This document shows, in pieces, positions 24,857-33,796 of a stretch of DNA of 64,000 nt; position 1 is the stretch's first letter, and each line of letters begins with the position of its first letter. Made by a program: the position numbers and the translations under genes. The DNA comes from Moritella sp. JT01. GTDB lineage: Bacteria > Pseudomonadota > Gammaproteobacteria > Enterobacterales > Moritellaceae. The stretch spans positions 453,498-517,497 of the forward strand of contig NZ_LOCN01000001.1 of the NCBI RefSeq assembly GCF_001574435.1, given 5' to 3'. Under the pieces are notes generated by a model that was not told the DNA's origin, made no database searches, and worked only from the letters and a program-made list of their open reading frames with translations.

Positions 24857-27466
24857 ATGATTAACGTTGAATTACAAAAACTAGTGACGCGATTAACGCC
24901 CACATTAAAGAGCGCACTCGAGCAGGCAGCTGCAGATTGTATGGCTCGAACACATTTTAGTGTCGATGTTGAACACTGGTTTTATCAATTATTAAATGAG
25001 TCAAAATCAGGTTGGCAAGGCGTGTTATCGCAAAGCGGTATCGAACGTGAACAAATCATTGATTTGCTTAACCGTAACTTAAATTGTTTAGCACGTGGTA
25101 ACGACAGCTCGCCATCACTTGCACCGTCGTTGATTGAACTGCTTAAAGATTCTTGGTTATTGGCGTCGCTTAACCACAGCAACGCATCGATTAATGGTTA
25201 TCACGTACTGCTCGTACTTAAGCAGCGTATTGAACAAGGTGGATACAACGGTGAATTGACTACATGGTTGAACACGGTATCGATTGAATCATTAAAAAGT
25301 GTTGCCACAAAGCAAGGTGCTCAAACAACCGCAGGTGAAGTACAACATAATGACATGGTTCCGAATGGGTCTGTGGGTACTGTTGCACTTGATAAATATA
25401 CGCACAATTTAACTGAAGCAGCACGTAAAGGTGAATTAGATCCAATCTCAGGGCGTAATCCTGAAATCCGTCAATCGATTGATATTCTGTGCCGTCGTCG
25501 TCAAAATAGCCCGATCCTTGTCGGTGATCCGGGTGTGGGTAAAACCGCGATTGTTGAAGGATTAGCACAGCAAATTGTTGATGGTAATGTACCACCGTCA
25601 TTGATGAATGTGGAATTACGTACGCTGGATCTGTCTTTATTACAAGCGGGTGCAAGCATCAAAGGTGAATTTGAAAACCGTTTGAAAGATGTGTTAACGG
25701 AAGTGAAGCAATCTGAACGCCCAATTATTGTGTTCATTGATGAAGCTCACACGTTAATTGGCGCTGGTGGTGCTGCAGGACAAAATGATGCGGCCAACTT
25801 ATTAAAACCCGCGTTAGCACGTGGGGAGTTCAGAACGATTGCTGCAACAACGTGGGCTGAGTATAAGCAGTATTTTGAAAGCGATGCCGCATTGACTCGT
25901 CGTTTTCAGCTTGTTGCTGTGGGTGAACCGAGTGAAGAAGATGCCATTCAAATGCTACGAGGTGTTGCGGGCAGTTTGCAAAAACACCATAACGTGACGG
26001 TATTGGAAGAAGCAATTGAAGCTGCGGTTCAGTTGTCAGTACGCTTTTTACCAGAACGTAAATTACCTGATAAAGCGATTAGTTTATTAGATACGGCGTG
26101 TTCACGTATTGGCTTGAGCCAGAGCGCATTACCGCAACAATTAGATGGGTTAGCTGAACAAATCCGTTATGCGCACAATGAGCGCACCTCGTTTGCATAT
26201 GAAGATGCGATGTATGCGAACGGCACTGAAAAGTTGGTGGCTATTGCACAGAAATGTAATCAACTGGAGTCTGAATACGAGGCGTTAAATTCACGTTGGA
26301 ATCTAGAAAAAGAATGTGTGACTGAAATTTTAAGATTACAGGATGTTATTGCAGAACGTTTTCTTGCGGGTGAACAGGTTGCAGATACGCCAATGCAGGC
26401 ACTGTTAAGTGAAAAAATGACGGAACTGCGCAGCATTCAAGGTGAGTCACCCTTGGTGATGGCACAGGTTGATAAGCAGACTATTGCTGAAGTGATTGCG
26501 TTATGGACTGGGATTCCCGTTGGTAACATGGTGAAAGATGATGTGAAACGATTACTTAATCTTGAAGCTGAACTCGGACAGCGTGTTATTGGGCAACATG
26601 CCCCTATTCATGAAATAGCTAAAGCGATTCGTATGTCTCGCGCTGGATTAACAGACCCACGTAAACCCGTTGGTGTGTTCTTAATGTGTGGACCGAGTGG
26701 TGTGGGAAAAACAGAAACAGCGTTGGCATTAACGGATCTGCTTTACGGTGGTGAGAAAAATATCACGACCATCAATATGACTGAATTTAAAGAAGAGCAC
26801 AAAGTATCAATGTTACTTGGCTCGCCTGCTGGTTATGTTGGTTACGGTAAAGGTGGTGTGTTAACCGAAGCGGTACGTAAAAATCCTTACTCGGTATTGT
26901 TACTTGATGAAATGGAAAAAGCACATCCAGGCGTTCACGATATATTCTATCAAATCTTTGATAAGGGCACTATTTCAGACAGTGAAGGTCGTGAAATTGA
27001 CTTTAGAAATACGCTTATCATCATGACATCTAATGCGGCAGATAGTGCGGTTGTTGATGCCTGCCAGATCGAACGTCCAGATGTATCGGCTTTGACTCAG
27101 ACGATCTCGCCTGTTTTACAGCAGTATTTTAAACCTGCCTTTATTGGTCGTACGACCGTGGTGCCATATTTCCCTCTCAATGATACTGAAATGGCTGAAA
27201 TTGCGCGTCTTTCTTTACGTCGAATTGAGAAACGAGTGAGTGGTTATTATAACGCTGAGTTCAGTTATGACAGTGACTTGGTGGATTATTTAGTGAGCCA
27301 AAACAATTCGCCAGAAACAGGTGCGAGAGCCATTGAACAAATCATTAATCGTCGATTAGTACCAGAACTGGCGACGCAATGTATCACCAGAATAAGTGAA
27401 GGGCAAAGCATCACCAGCGTCAATATCAGTGTTGTAGATGGTGCAGTGGCCATCGCCATTAAGTAA
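24857..27466 (+). CDS. clpV: TssH (ClpV), T6SS sheath-recycling AAA+ ATPase
   Basis: An 869-residue Hsp100/ClpB-family unfoldase. The N domain (residues 1-150) is followed by D1 with Walker A GDPGVGKT (223-230) and Walker B IIVFIDEAHTLIGAG, a middle region, and D2 with Walker A GPSGVGKT (612-619), NMTEFKEEHKVSMLLGSPAGYVGYG and Walker B SVLLLDEMEKAH. The middle domain is short, as in ClpV rather than ClpB. ClpV disassembles contracted TssBC sheaths. A 22-bp palindrome lies immediately after the stop, then the non-core block begins. Confidence 0.96.
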   Translation: MINVELQKLVTRLTPTLKSALEQAAADCMARTHFSVDVEHWFYQLLNESKSGWQGVLSQSGIEREQIIDLLNRNLNCLARGNDSSPSLAPSLIELLKDSWLLASLNHSNASINGYHVLLVLKQRIEQGGYNGELTTWLNTVSIESLKSVATKQGAQTTAGEVQHNDMVPNGSVGTVALDKYTHNLTEAARKGELDPISGRNPEIRQSIDILCRRRQNSPILVGDPGVGKTAIVEGLAQQIVDGNVPPSLMNVELRTLDLSLLQAGASIKGEFENRLKDVLTEVKQSERPIIVFIDEAHTLIGAGGAAGQNDAANLLKPALARGEFRTIAATTWAEYKQYFESDAALTRRFQLVAVGEPSEEDAIQMLRGVAGSLQKHHNVTVLEEAIEAAVQLSVRFLPERKLPDKAISLLDTACSRIGLSQSALPQQLDGLAEQIRYAHNERTSFAYEDAMYANGTEKLVAIAQKCNQLESEYEALNSRWNLEKECVTEILRLQDVIAERFLAGEQVADTPMQALLSEKMTELRSIQGESPLVMAQVDKQTIAEVIALWTGIPVGNMVKDDVKRLLNLEAELGQRVIGQHAPIHEIAKAIRMSRAGLTDPRKPVGVFLMCGPSGVGKTETALALTDLLYGGEKNITTINMTEFKEEHKVSMLLGSPAGYVGYGKGGVLTEAVRKNPYSVLLLDEMEKAHPGVHDIFYQIFDKGTISDSEGREIDFRNTLIIMTSNAADSAVVDACQIERPDVSALTQTISPVLQQYFKPAFIGRTTVVPYFPLNDTEMAEIARLSLRRIEKRVSGYYNAEFSYDSDLVDYLVSQNNSPETGARAIEQIINRRLVPELATQCITRISEGQSITSVNISVVDGAVAIAIK

Positions 27467-27473
27467 CTCAGAG

Positions 27474-27495
27474 GCGTGATTAATATTAATCACGC
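27474..27495. repeat. Perfect 22-bp palindrome between clpV and the accessory block
   Basis: Left arm GCGTGATTAAT and right arm ATTAATCACGC are exact complements with no spacer. It begins 7 bases after the clpV stop and ends 32 bases before the ATP-grasp start. No proper T run follows, so a protein-binding operator or an mRNA hairpin is more likely than a terminator. Confidence 0.85.
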
Positions 27496-27527
27496 ATTCG
27501 TTTAAATTTTTGTAAGAAGAGAATATT

Positions 27528-28682
27528 TTGGAACAAAGCACATTCACAATCGAACAAATCCAATGGATTCGACGTTCACTTAACATTGCCGTTGTGCATG
27601 GAGGCGAAAAAACACAGCCGGGTAGCTTTATTTATAAGAATTTGAGTCCGCGTTCAACAAAAACATATCAGCCTGTGGCTTATGATATTGCAGATGCTTT
27701 ACGTGAGTCGGGATTTCAACATATTGATGTATTACCTGAAAATATGGACTTGCCACAACGCTTAAAAGCGCTAAAGATTGATTTGGTGATCACCAATAGT
27801 GGTGGCCTTCAAGGTTTTGATTCGATGTGCCATTTACCGTCGATGTTGGAAATGTTGGGGGTGCCTTATGTTGGTCATGCGCCAATGACGGCTGGCTTAC
27901 TTGATAACAAACATTTGTTCAAACATGAAATAAAAGCAGCTGGGATTCCAACTGCGCCCTTTATTACCGTTGGTTTGGGTGAGTGCATTACCGATGCGGT
28001 GAATAAAGAGGCGTTAGATGAAATGGACGCTGATTTCGGTGGCAGATTTATCGTAAAACCTGTTTCTGGCCGTGCCTCGATACATGTTTATCCGGTGTTT
28101 GATCGTGCAGACCTCGCTGGTAAAGTAAAAATAGTGCAGGCCGCGACGAATAATATCGTCATGATTGAACCTTATCTGTCTGGTCGTGAGTTTGTGGTCG
28201 CGGTTGCAGGTTCGGTGATATTTAAAAACGACAAGTTAAATCAGTTAGATTCACCTTTTGCCTTTTCGGTGACGGAACGTGTACTTGCAGACGATGAACC
28301 CATTTTTACGTCGATGGATGTAAAACCGATTACCAGTGATCGTTTATTAAAAGTAGATGAACCTGAATTACGCCAGTCATTAATTGATTTGGGTAATAAG
28401 ATTTATCAGCAATTGGGACTCGGTACGCTTGTGCGTGTTGATTTACGCATGGACAGCAAGGGTAAATTATATGTCCTTGAAGCGAATCCAAAGCCAGATT
28501 TGAAACGTCCTGAAGGCGATAAACTCAGTATTGTTTGTCACGATATTCATAATGAAGGCATGAGCTATCAAGACCTGATCCAATCTTTGGTTTTCAATCG
28601 TTTGGTGTATTTACAAGCACAGCGCCCTGAATCGTTAGCGCATTGTTTTAACGATGACTTCTTCAGTTTGAAAAGCGCTTAG
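27528..28682 (+). CDS. D-Ala-D-Ala-ligase-like ATP-grasp enzyme in the T6SS operon
   Basis: A 384-residue ATP-grasp protein. LPSMLEMLGVPYVGHAPMTAGLLDNKHLFKHEIKAAGIPTAPFITV (residues ~103-148) parallels the Ddl core, and RFIVKPVSGRASIHVYPV, IEPYLSGREFVVAVAG and RVDLRMDSKGKLYVLEANPKPDLK carry the ATP- and Mg-binding positions (E and N in EANPKPD). Such enzymes join a carboxylate to an amine using ATP. It is not a housekeeping Ddl: the omega-loop and substrate motifs differ. Start is TTG at 27528 after AAGAAGAG; no in-frame ATG exists before residue ~73. It is not a core T6SS component. Product unknown, perhaps a dipeptide or a cell-wall-related conjugate. Confidence 0.85.
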   Translation: MEQSTFTIEQIQWIRRSLNIAVVHGGEKTQPGSFIYKNLSPRSTKTYQPVAYDIADALRESGFQHIDVLPENMDLPQRLKALKIDLVITNSGGLQGFDSMCHLPSMLEMLGVPYVGHAPMTAGLLDNKHLFKHEIKAAGIPTAPFITVGLGECITDAVNKEALDEMDADFGGRFIVKPVSGRASIHVYPVFDRADLAGKVKIVQAATNNIVMIEPYLSGREFVVAVAGSVIFKNDKLNQLDSPFAFSVTERVLADDEPIFTSMDVKPITSDRLLKVDEPELRQSLIDLGNKIYQQLGLGTLVRVDLRMDSKGKLYVLEANPKPDLKRPEGDKLSIVCHDIHNEGMSYQDLIQSLVFNRLVYLQAQRPESLAHCFNDDFFSLKSA

Positions 28683-28690
28683 GAGCGACA

Positions 28691-30913
28691 GTGAGAACCG
28701 TTAACGATAATCTTCGGCTTACGTTTGGTGTAGCAGTAATGACAATGTCATTACTGCTTATACTGGTTGTAGGTTATGCACAAGCGCTAAAAAGTCATCG
28801 CGAATTATCAACCGACACCATTTTAGCGCAAACTCAAGCGGCTAAATTAGGTATCGAACAGATACTCAACTCGGGTGTGCCGTTACCTGAAATCGCAGGG
28901 CTAAATCTGGTATTGCAGCCGATTGTTAACTCGAATTCATCGGTTACTGGGTTAGCGTTATTCGCTGGTCAGGATGAACTGTATCATGCGGGAGAAAGTA
29001 TCCTCGATGATAACTACATTACGATCCCACTTAACAATAAATTCACGCAGGTGGGTTATGTAAAAATTGCATTTAGTCCTGAAAAAGTAGAAGAAGTCGT
29101 GACCGATGTTTTTCAACCTATGGTGTGGTTGATTGCATTTTTACTGGTTTTATTTATTATTTCAGTGCTTCGAAGTCAGCGTCGGAAAGTGTATTTAACG
29201 AGTTTTATCGTGGTTTTTTTTAGTATGGCAATCAGTGTCGTGCTACTTGTTGGTAGCTTATATCATGATGGTTTGCGCAATAAGGCCGTATCATTAGCGG
29301 ATATTGTGAGTCACCGTTTAGCCCCTGTGCTGGAATATAATATTGACCAGAGCATGGTGACGGGGATTGATGGCATGTTGGATAACTTCCGCAAAGCTAA
29401 TCCTGAAGTGGCAACTATTGCTGTGTATAAAAATGCCGAGTTAGTTGCGAATTCTCAATATAACCAAAGCAGTATGCTACCGATGTTGGGGCGTACAGGG
29501 TGGTTAGATTATAGTTTAACGACGTCTGAATTTGCAGAGGTGCACCTTACTTATCAATCAAGCGTTGTACTAGGGCAGTTAACCAAAATATTAAAAAATT
29601 TCGCAATCTTATTTTTTGCTTGTGGCTTGGTCTGTTTTGCCTTTATCCGTTTACTTGGTGGCGAGGCAAATCAATCTTCATCAGAACAAGTGCTTGAACG
29701 TCTAAAACCGTTGTTTTTAGGTGCTGTGCTGATGGAGTCTTTAATGGCTCCAATCATGCCGCAGTTCTTAACCTCATTGGCAGAATCGTCAGGGCTTGAT
29801 GCAAGCACTTCTGCTATTTTCTTCACACTCTACTTTTTAGGTTTTGCCTTAACTTTACTACCTGCCGCACGTTTAATTGAAACTTATGATATTCGCACTG
29901 TGCTTGTATGTGGCGTGCTTTTGTCGACGTTAGGTAGTGGGATCCTTAGTGTCAGCGCTGAAGGTAGTATTGTGAGTGTATTGATTGCGCGTGTTGTGTC
30001 GGGTGTGGGCCAAGCCTTCGTATTCATTTCGGTGCAAGGTTATATTTTACGCTTTAGTGATAAGAAAAATAAAACCCAAGCCGCAGGTATTATCGTATTT
30101 TGTTTTAATGCTGGGTTTATTGCCGGCGCTGCGATTGGCGCACTCTTAGCTAACTACTTTGGCGACCGCACTATCTTCATGATCGCGACTGCAATTGGCG
30201 GTGTTATGACGTTATTTAGCTTTGTACTACCGAGCATGAAAGCGTCTACGAAAGCCTCGGGTTCGTTGTTAAATAATATCTCGATGATGATGCGAGATTC
30301 TTGGCGGTTAATGAAAGTGCCCGCGTTTATTCGCACCATGTTATTGGTGGGTATTCCGACTAAAGCGGCGTTAACTGGTATCGTTTCTTTTGCGGTGCCG
30401 TTAATGCTTGCGGAGCGTGGTATCAGTAAGGAAAGCATCGGCCAAGTGTTGATGACGTATGCCGCAGTGGTGTTGTTGGTGAGCCACAAAGCTGGGCCTT
30501 GGGTCGATAAGTTAGGCAGTAGTAAGCTTGCATTGAGCGTTGGTAACCTACTTGCGGGGATCGCGCTCATTATCCTTGGTACTGCATTTGAAATGGAGGA
30601 CAGCCTGATGATTGTTGTCTTTACTACTCTTTCAATGATGTGCATGGGGCTATCGCATGGTCTTATTAATGCGCCGGTTGTGACGCATGTTGTGAATGCG
30701 ATGGCGGATAGACAAGAGGTAGACTCAGTTATTGCTGCGACGTATCGCTTCCTTGAACGACTGGGCCATGTGTCTGGGCCGCTTGTTGTTGGGCAATTAT
30801 TATTCTGGGTTGGCGTAGACTATACGCTAACAACACTGGCTATTGTATTTGTCGTAATGGCGGTGTTGTTTTCTGTATTCGATAGACAGACATCTAAGGC
30901 GGTAAACGTATGA
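28691..30913 (+). CDS. MFS transporter fused to duplicated membrane-bound sensor-like region
   Basis: A 740-residue inner-membrane protein. Residues ~9-32, 144-160, 167-191 and 302-322 are transmembrane helices enclosing two periplasmic segments (33-143 and 192-300). Both segments share a long-helix-then-strand pattern like small CHASE/Cache-type sensors (for example LADIVSHRLAPVLEYNIDQS). From ~338 on there is a 12-helix major facilitator domain (LFLGAVLMESLMAPIMPQFL, GVGQAFVFISVQGYILRFSDKKNKTQAAG, RFLERLGHVSGPLVVGQLLF). Start is GTG at 28691 with AGGAGCG upstream. It overlaps the next gene by ATGA. Fusion of a sensor input to a transporter is unusual; no kinase or cyclase output is present. 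Confidence 0.85.
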   Translation: MRTVNDNLRLTFGVAVMTMSLLLILVVGYAQALKSHRELSTDTILAQTQAAKLGIEQILNSGVPLPEIAGLNLVLQPIVNSNSSVTGLALFAGQDELYHAGESILDDNYITIPLNNKFTQVGYVKIAFSPEKVEEVVTDVFQPMVWLIAFLLVLFIISVLRSQRRKVYLTSFIVVFFSMAISVVLLVGSLYHDGLRNKAVSLADIVSHRLAPVLEYNIDQSMVTGIDGMLDNFRKANPEVATIAVYKNAELVANSQYNQSSMLPMLGRTGWLDYSLTTSEFAEVHLTYQSSVVLGQLTKILKNFAILFFACGLVCFAFIRLLGGEANQSSSEQVLERLKPLFLGAVLMESLMAPIMPQFLTSLAESSGLDASTSAIFFTLYFLGFALTLLPAARLIETYDIRTVLVCGVLLSTLGSGILSVSAEGSIVSVLIARVVSGVGQAFVFISVQGYILRFSDKKNKTQAAGIIVFCFNAGFIAGAAIGALLANYFGDRTIFMIATAIGGVMTLFSFVLPSMKASTKASGSLLNNISMMMRDSWRLMKVPAFIRTMLLVGIPTKAALTGIVSFAVPLMLAERGISKESIGQVLMTYAAVVLLVSHKAGPWVDKLGSSKLALSVGNLLAGIALIILGTAFEMEDSLMIVVFTTLSMMCMGLSHGLINAPVVTHVVNAMADRQEVDSVIAATYRFLERLGHVSGPLVVGQLLFWVGVDYTLTTLAIVFVVMAVLFSVFDRQTSKAVNV

Positions 30914-32046
30914 TCCGAATATTATTAATTTGGGTTGCATGTTGTTTACCAACGTATGCTGCAACAGAATGGCCAACATGGCTGGGCGAAGAGTTGCAAC
31001 CTAAAGCCGCCAGTCATTGGCGTGCTGAGTCTGTCGCTGAAGGGGTGTCGTTTGTGCCTACGCGTTCATTGTCTAAAATATTGGTGATCGTGTCACGCAA
31101 GGCATCGTCTTATGATGTGGCATTAAAAACGCTGTTAAATGTATACAGTACCCAATTACCTCAAGTGCAGTGGGTGGTTAAACGCTTACCTGTAGATAAT
31201 GCCATGTTAGTGAATTTGCTTCATCGTGCAGAGAATGAGGTTGACTTGGTGTATACCTTAGGCTCTAAAGCGACGGTGTCTGTGCACAAGGTGTATCAAG
31301 GTGGTTTATTGCCAGTTGTTTCTGTTAATTCAAAAGATCCGGTGTTATTAGGCCTCACAGATGACTATGCAGGCACGGGGAACAATTTTGCATTCACGTC
31401 ATTGAATCTACTAACAGATGTAACCCTTCGCATTATGCAACGCTTTAATCCACAGCTTAAGCAAATCGGTATTTTGTATTCACGTACCAATCAGAGTGCA
31501 TATCTCACGCAATTTTTGCCAATGAAAAAATTTGCTGAAAAAGTGGGATTAACTGTTGTGCCAATTGTAGTTGATGAATCGAAATCAGCTATGGGTTTGA
31601 AGTTAGTGATGGACACTGCGATGACGAGGCTTAAAAAAACGGATCCAGAACTGAATAATACCTTGCTTTGGTTAACGGGTAGCTCGTCGTTACTCGCGCG
31701 CGTGGATGAAATTAATCAACTTTCACAGCAACTTGCGTTGATTTCTGCGGTGCCTGATGTGGTGAATGGGACGAAAGCCAGTGCGTTAATGTCGTTTGGT
31801 GTTAGCTTTGTGAATAATGCGACACAAGCGGCGTTGTATGGCATCCAAATTTTAAAAAAAGAGGCCGTTGTGGGAGACCTTCCTGTTGGTGTTATCTCGC
31901 CACCTGACATTTCAATTAGCTTTAGGCAAGTGGCCCGTATTAACCAATCAATCCCATTCGAACTAATGGAAATGGCCAGCGATGTGTATGACATCGAAGG
32001 CAGAATGATCCGCTCTAACGGAATGTCTGTGGAGGACGGTCAATGA
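30910..32046 (+). CDS. Periplasmic ABC-type substrate-binding protein (ABC_sub_bind/TrpX-like)
   Basis: A 378-residue exported protein; residues 1-18 form a signal peptide ending CLPTYA. The two-lobe fold of the ABC_sub_bind (PF04392-type) group is recognisable: KILVIVSRKASSYDVALKTLL, VDLVYTLGSKATVSV, ISVNSKDPVLLGL-like and FVNNATQAALYGIQILKKEAVVGDLPVGVISPPDISISFRQVARI near the end. That group usually works with ABC permeases, but none is nearby. Its start overlaps the sensor-MFS stop, and its stop overlaps the next gene (ATGA), so the three are translationally coupled. I infer it presents a ligand to the sensor-MFS protein. Confidence 0.8.
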   Translation: MIRILLIWVACCLPTYAATEWPTWLGEELQPKAASHWRAESVAEGVSFVPTRSLSKILVIVSRKASSYDVALKTLLNVYSTQLPQVQWVVKRLPVDNAMLVNLLHRAENEVDLVYTLGSKATVSVHKVYQGGLLPVVSVNSKDPVLLGLTDDYAGTGNNFAFTSLNLLTDVTLRIMQRFNPQLKQIGILYSRTNQSAYLTQFLPMKKFAEKVGLTVVPIVVDESKSAMGLKLVMDTAMTRLKKTDPELNNTLLWLTGSSSLLARVDEINQLSQQLALISAVPDVVNGTKASALMSFGVSFVNNATQAALYGIQILKKEAVVGDLPVGVISPPDISISFRQVARINQSIPFELMEMASDVYDIEGRMIRSNGMSVEDGQ

Positions 32047-32771
32047 ACGTAATACATAACGTAAGCAGAATAATGCCTTTAACATTGGTGTTAAGTTTGT
32101 TTTTCGGAGGGGCATTTATGGCAAAAAGTGAAATCCGTCCGGAACGATTACTGTTAGCGACACAAGTGTGGAGTCCTTATCAATACCAAGAAAACGGTGC
32201 AATGAAAGGGCTTGGGATTGTGAAGTTGAAATGTATTTTAAAGGTAATGAAACAGCCTTATCAAATAACGATGACAGACTGGGACCGTTCTCAGATTCTA
32301 ACGGAAGTAGGGGAACTACATGGCCTTTTCCTCGCGTCTAAGAATGATACCCGCGATAAATATGCCGAGTATTCCGCGCCTTTAATGAACCAAACATGGA
32401 GTTGGTTTAGTTTGTCTGACGCGATTGATACCAAGAGTCCCCAGTTTAAAAAAGAAGTACCAGTGACCGCATTATTTGGCTCGAACAAGTGGTTATGGTT
32501 ACAAAAACAAGGTTACCGAGTCGAGAAAAAACCGCGTCGTGCTACCGTGCTTATTGAATTATTACTGTCAGGCGAAGTAGGTGCAGTATTGGCGAATGAT
32601 GTGGTGATGGAAAATGCGATTAATCAATTGGGTATTAGCCATCGAGCAATAACTAAAACAATGGTAAATGAGACGCCACTCGGTGTGTATTTCTCGAAGA
32701 AGTTCACGAGGAAATATCCTTTATTTATCAATGAATTCAATCAAGCCGTTGTGGCGTGTGAGGGTCAATAA
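32043..32771 (+). CDS. Periplasmic solute-binding protein family 3-like (amino-acid type)
   Basis: A 242-residue exported protein. The N-terminus has a hydrophobic segment (MPLTLVLSLFFGGAFMAKSE), then LLLATQVWSPYQYQENGAMKGLGIVKLKCILKVMKQPYQITMTDWDRSQ, the opening of the SBP_bac_3 fold, and VLIELLLSGEVGAVLANDVVMENAI in the second lobe. It is the second binding protein in a row without ABC partners. Overlap with the upstream stop and a 1-base gap to the FHA gene place it firmly in the T6SS operon. The ligand is not evident; family members bind polar amino acids, amino sugars or opines. Confidence 0.8.
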   Translation: MNVIHNVSRIMPLTLVLSLFFGGAFMAKSEIRPERLLLATQVWSPYQYQENGAMKGLGIVKLKCILKVMKQPYQITMTDWDRSQILTEVGELHGLFLASKNDTRDKYAEYSAPLMNQTWSWFSLSDAIDTKSPQFKKEVPVTALFGSNKWLWLQKQGYRVEKKPRRATVLIELLLSGEVGAVLANDVVMENAINQLGISHRAITKTMVNETPLGVYFSKKFTRKYPLFINEFNQAVVACEGQ

Positions 32772-32772
32772 T

Positions 32773-33795
32773 ATGCCGTTATCATTACGAATCATCAGCT
32801 CTCCTGATGGAGAACCCATTCCAGAATGGACAGTCAATTTCCCCGATGAAGGAGGAAGCATTGGTCGTGCTTATGGTATGACGATGCAATTATCGGATGC
32901 CTCTAGAGAAATTTCGGGTACGCATGCGTTAATTAACCGCGGCAGCCGTGGTTATCAAATTATGGATGTGAGCACGAATGGTGTGTTTTTAAATGGCGCG
33001 ACTAAACCGTTAGGTTCAAATAATCAATCGACCTTGAACGATGGCGACGTGGTTAATGTGGGGCAATATCGCCTAATGGTGTCTTGTTTCACTCCCGATA
33101 AAGCGGTTGTAAAGGCGTCGGAACAAACAGGAACACAAGGTACAGATAAGTCGTCACTACTGAGTGGCTGGGATGACGATCCGTTTGGCGATGCCTTATC
33201 GACTGCCCGCGTTAACGCTCATTCAGTTAATGACAAAGCAGATTCAGCACCAGAGTCGTCAGATGACCTTGCAGTACCAGAATGGGTGTTTACTGATCCA
33301 AAAAAAGAGTTGGACGGCATATTTTCAGACCCATTTATTGCGAATGAACCTGTAAAAAAACGCGGGCAAGGGATGCTTCAAAATACCTGGTTGGATGATG
33401 ATAGTTTTTCTGATGATCCCTTTGGTGATGAGATGCTTAATACCGCGTCTGTAGTGATTGATGAGGGCCAACAGTTTGCTGATAAGAGTTCACGATCTAG
33501 TTACTCTGCGTTGGAATCACAGCAACTGATGCTGTTACAACTTAAGCAGCATGATCTGATGGTGCAATCAGCAGAAATGGCGTTAGAACGATTACTGTCA
33601 GATATTTCACCGACGGAGCTAGAAAGCTTCTTTGATGACTTTGCGCCGCGGCGTTTCTGGCAAAAAAAAGCGGACTATTGGACTATGTATAAACGCTACT
33701 TTACTCGTCAAAAAGAGAACAAAGAATGGCAGATGAAATTTAAAGCGTATTTCAGTGAAAGTTTACGGATTAAGCAGTCAATGGGAGACAAGTAA
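32773..33795 (+). CDS. tagH: FHA-domain protein of T6SS (TagH/Fha-like)
   Basis: A 340-residue protein with an N-terminal forkhead-associated domain: GGSIGRAYGMTMQLSDASREISGTHALINRGSRGYQIMDVSTNGVFLNGATKPL holds the GR, S..H and NG phosphothreonine-binding motifs. The middle is acidic and repeats 'DDPFGDE/A' motifs (WDDDPFGDALS, FSDDPFGDEML). The C-terminal ~100 residues (ERLLSDISPTELESFF, then RFWQKKADYWTMYKRYFTRQKENKEWQMKFKAYFSESLRIKQ) are the TagH C-terminal domain. The ATG at 32773 lies two bases after the previous stop; an in-frame upstream extension lies inside the neighbour. It pairs logically with the kinase-like gene at 40211 in threonine-phosphorylation control. Confidence 0.92.
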   Translation: MPLSLRIISSPDGEPIPEWTVNFPDEGGSIGRAYGMTMQLSDASREISGTHALINRGSRGYQIMDVSTNGVFLNGATKPLGSNNQSTLNDGDVVNVGQYRLMVSCFTPDKAVVKASEQTGTQGTDKSSLLSGWDDDPFGDALSTARVNAHSVNDKADSAPESSDDLAVPEWVFTDPKKELDGIFSDPFIANEPVKKRGQGMLQNTWLDDDSFSDDPFGDEMLNTASVVIDEGQQFADKSSRSSYSALESQQLMLLQLKQHDLMVQSAEMALERLLSDISPTELESFFDDFAPRRFWQKKADYWTMYKRYFTRQKENKEWQMKFKAYFSESLRIKQSMGDK

Positions 33796-33796
33796 T

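Noticed and set aside
30154..30645. 163-codon minus-strand open frame opposite the MFS domain
   Set aside because: It is the complement of hydrophobic codons in the strongly supported sensor-MFS gene and lacks start signals.
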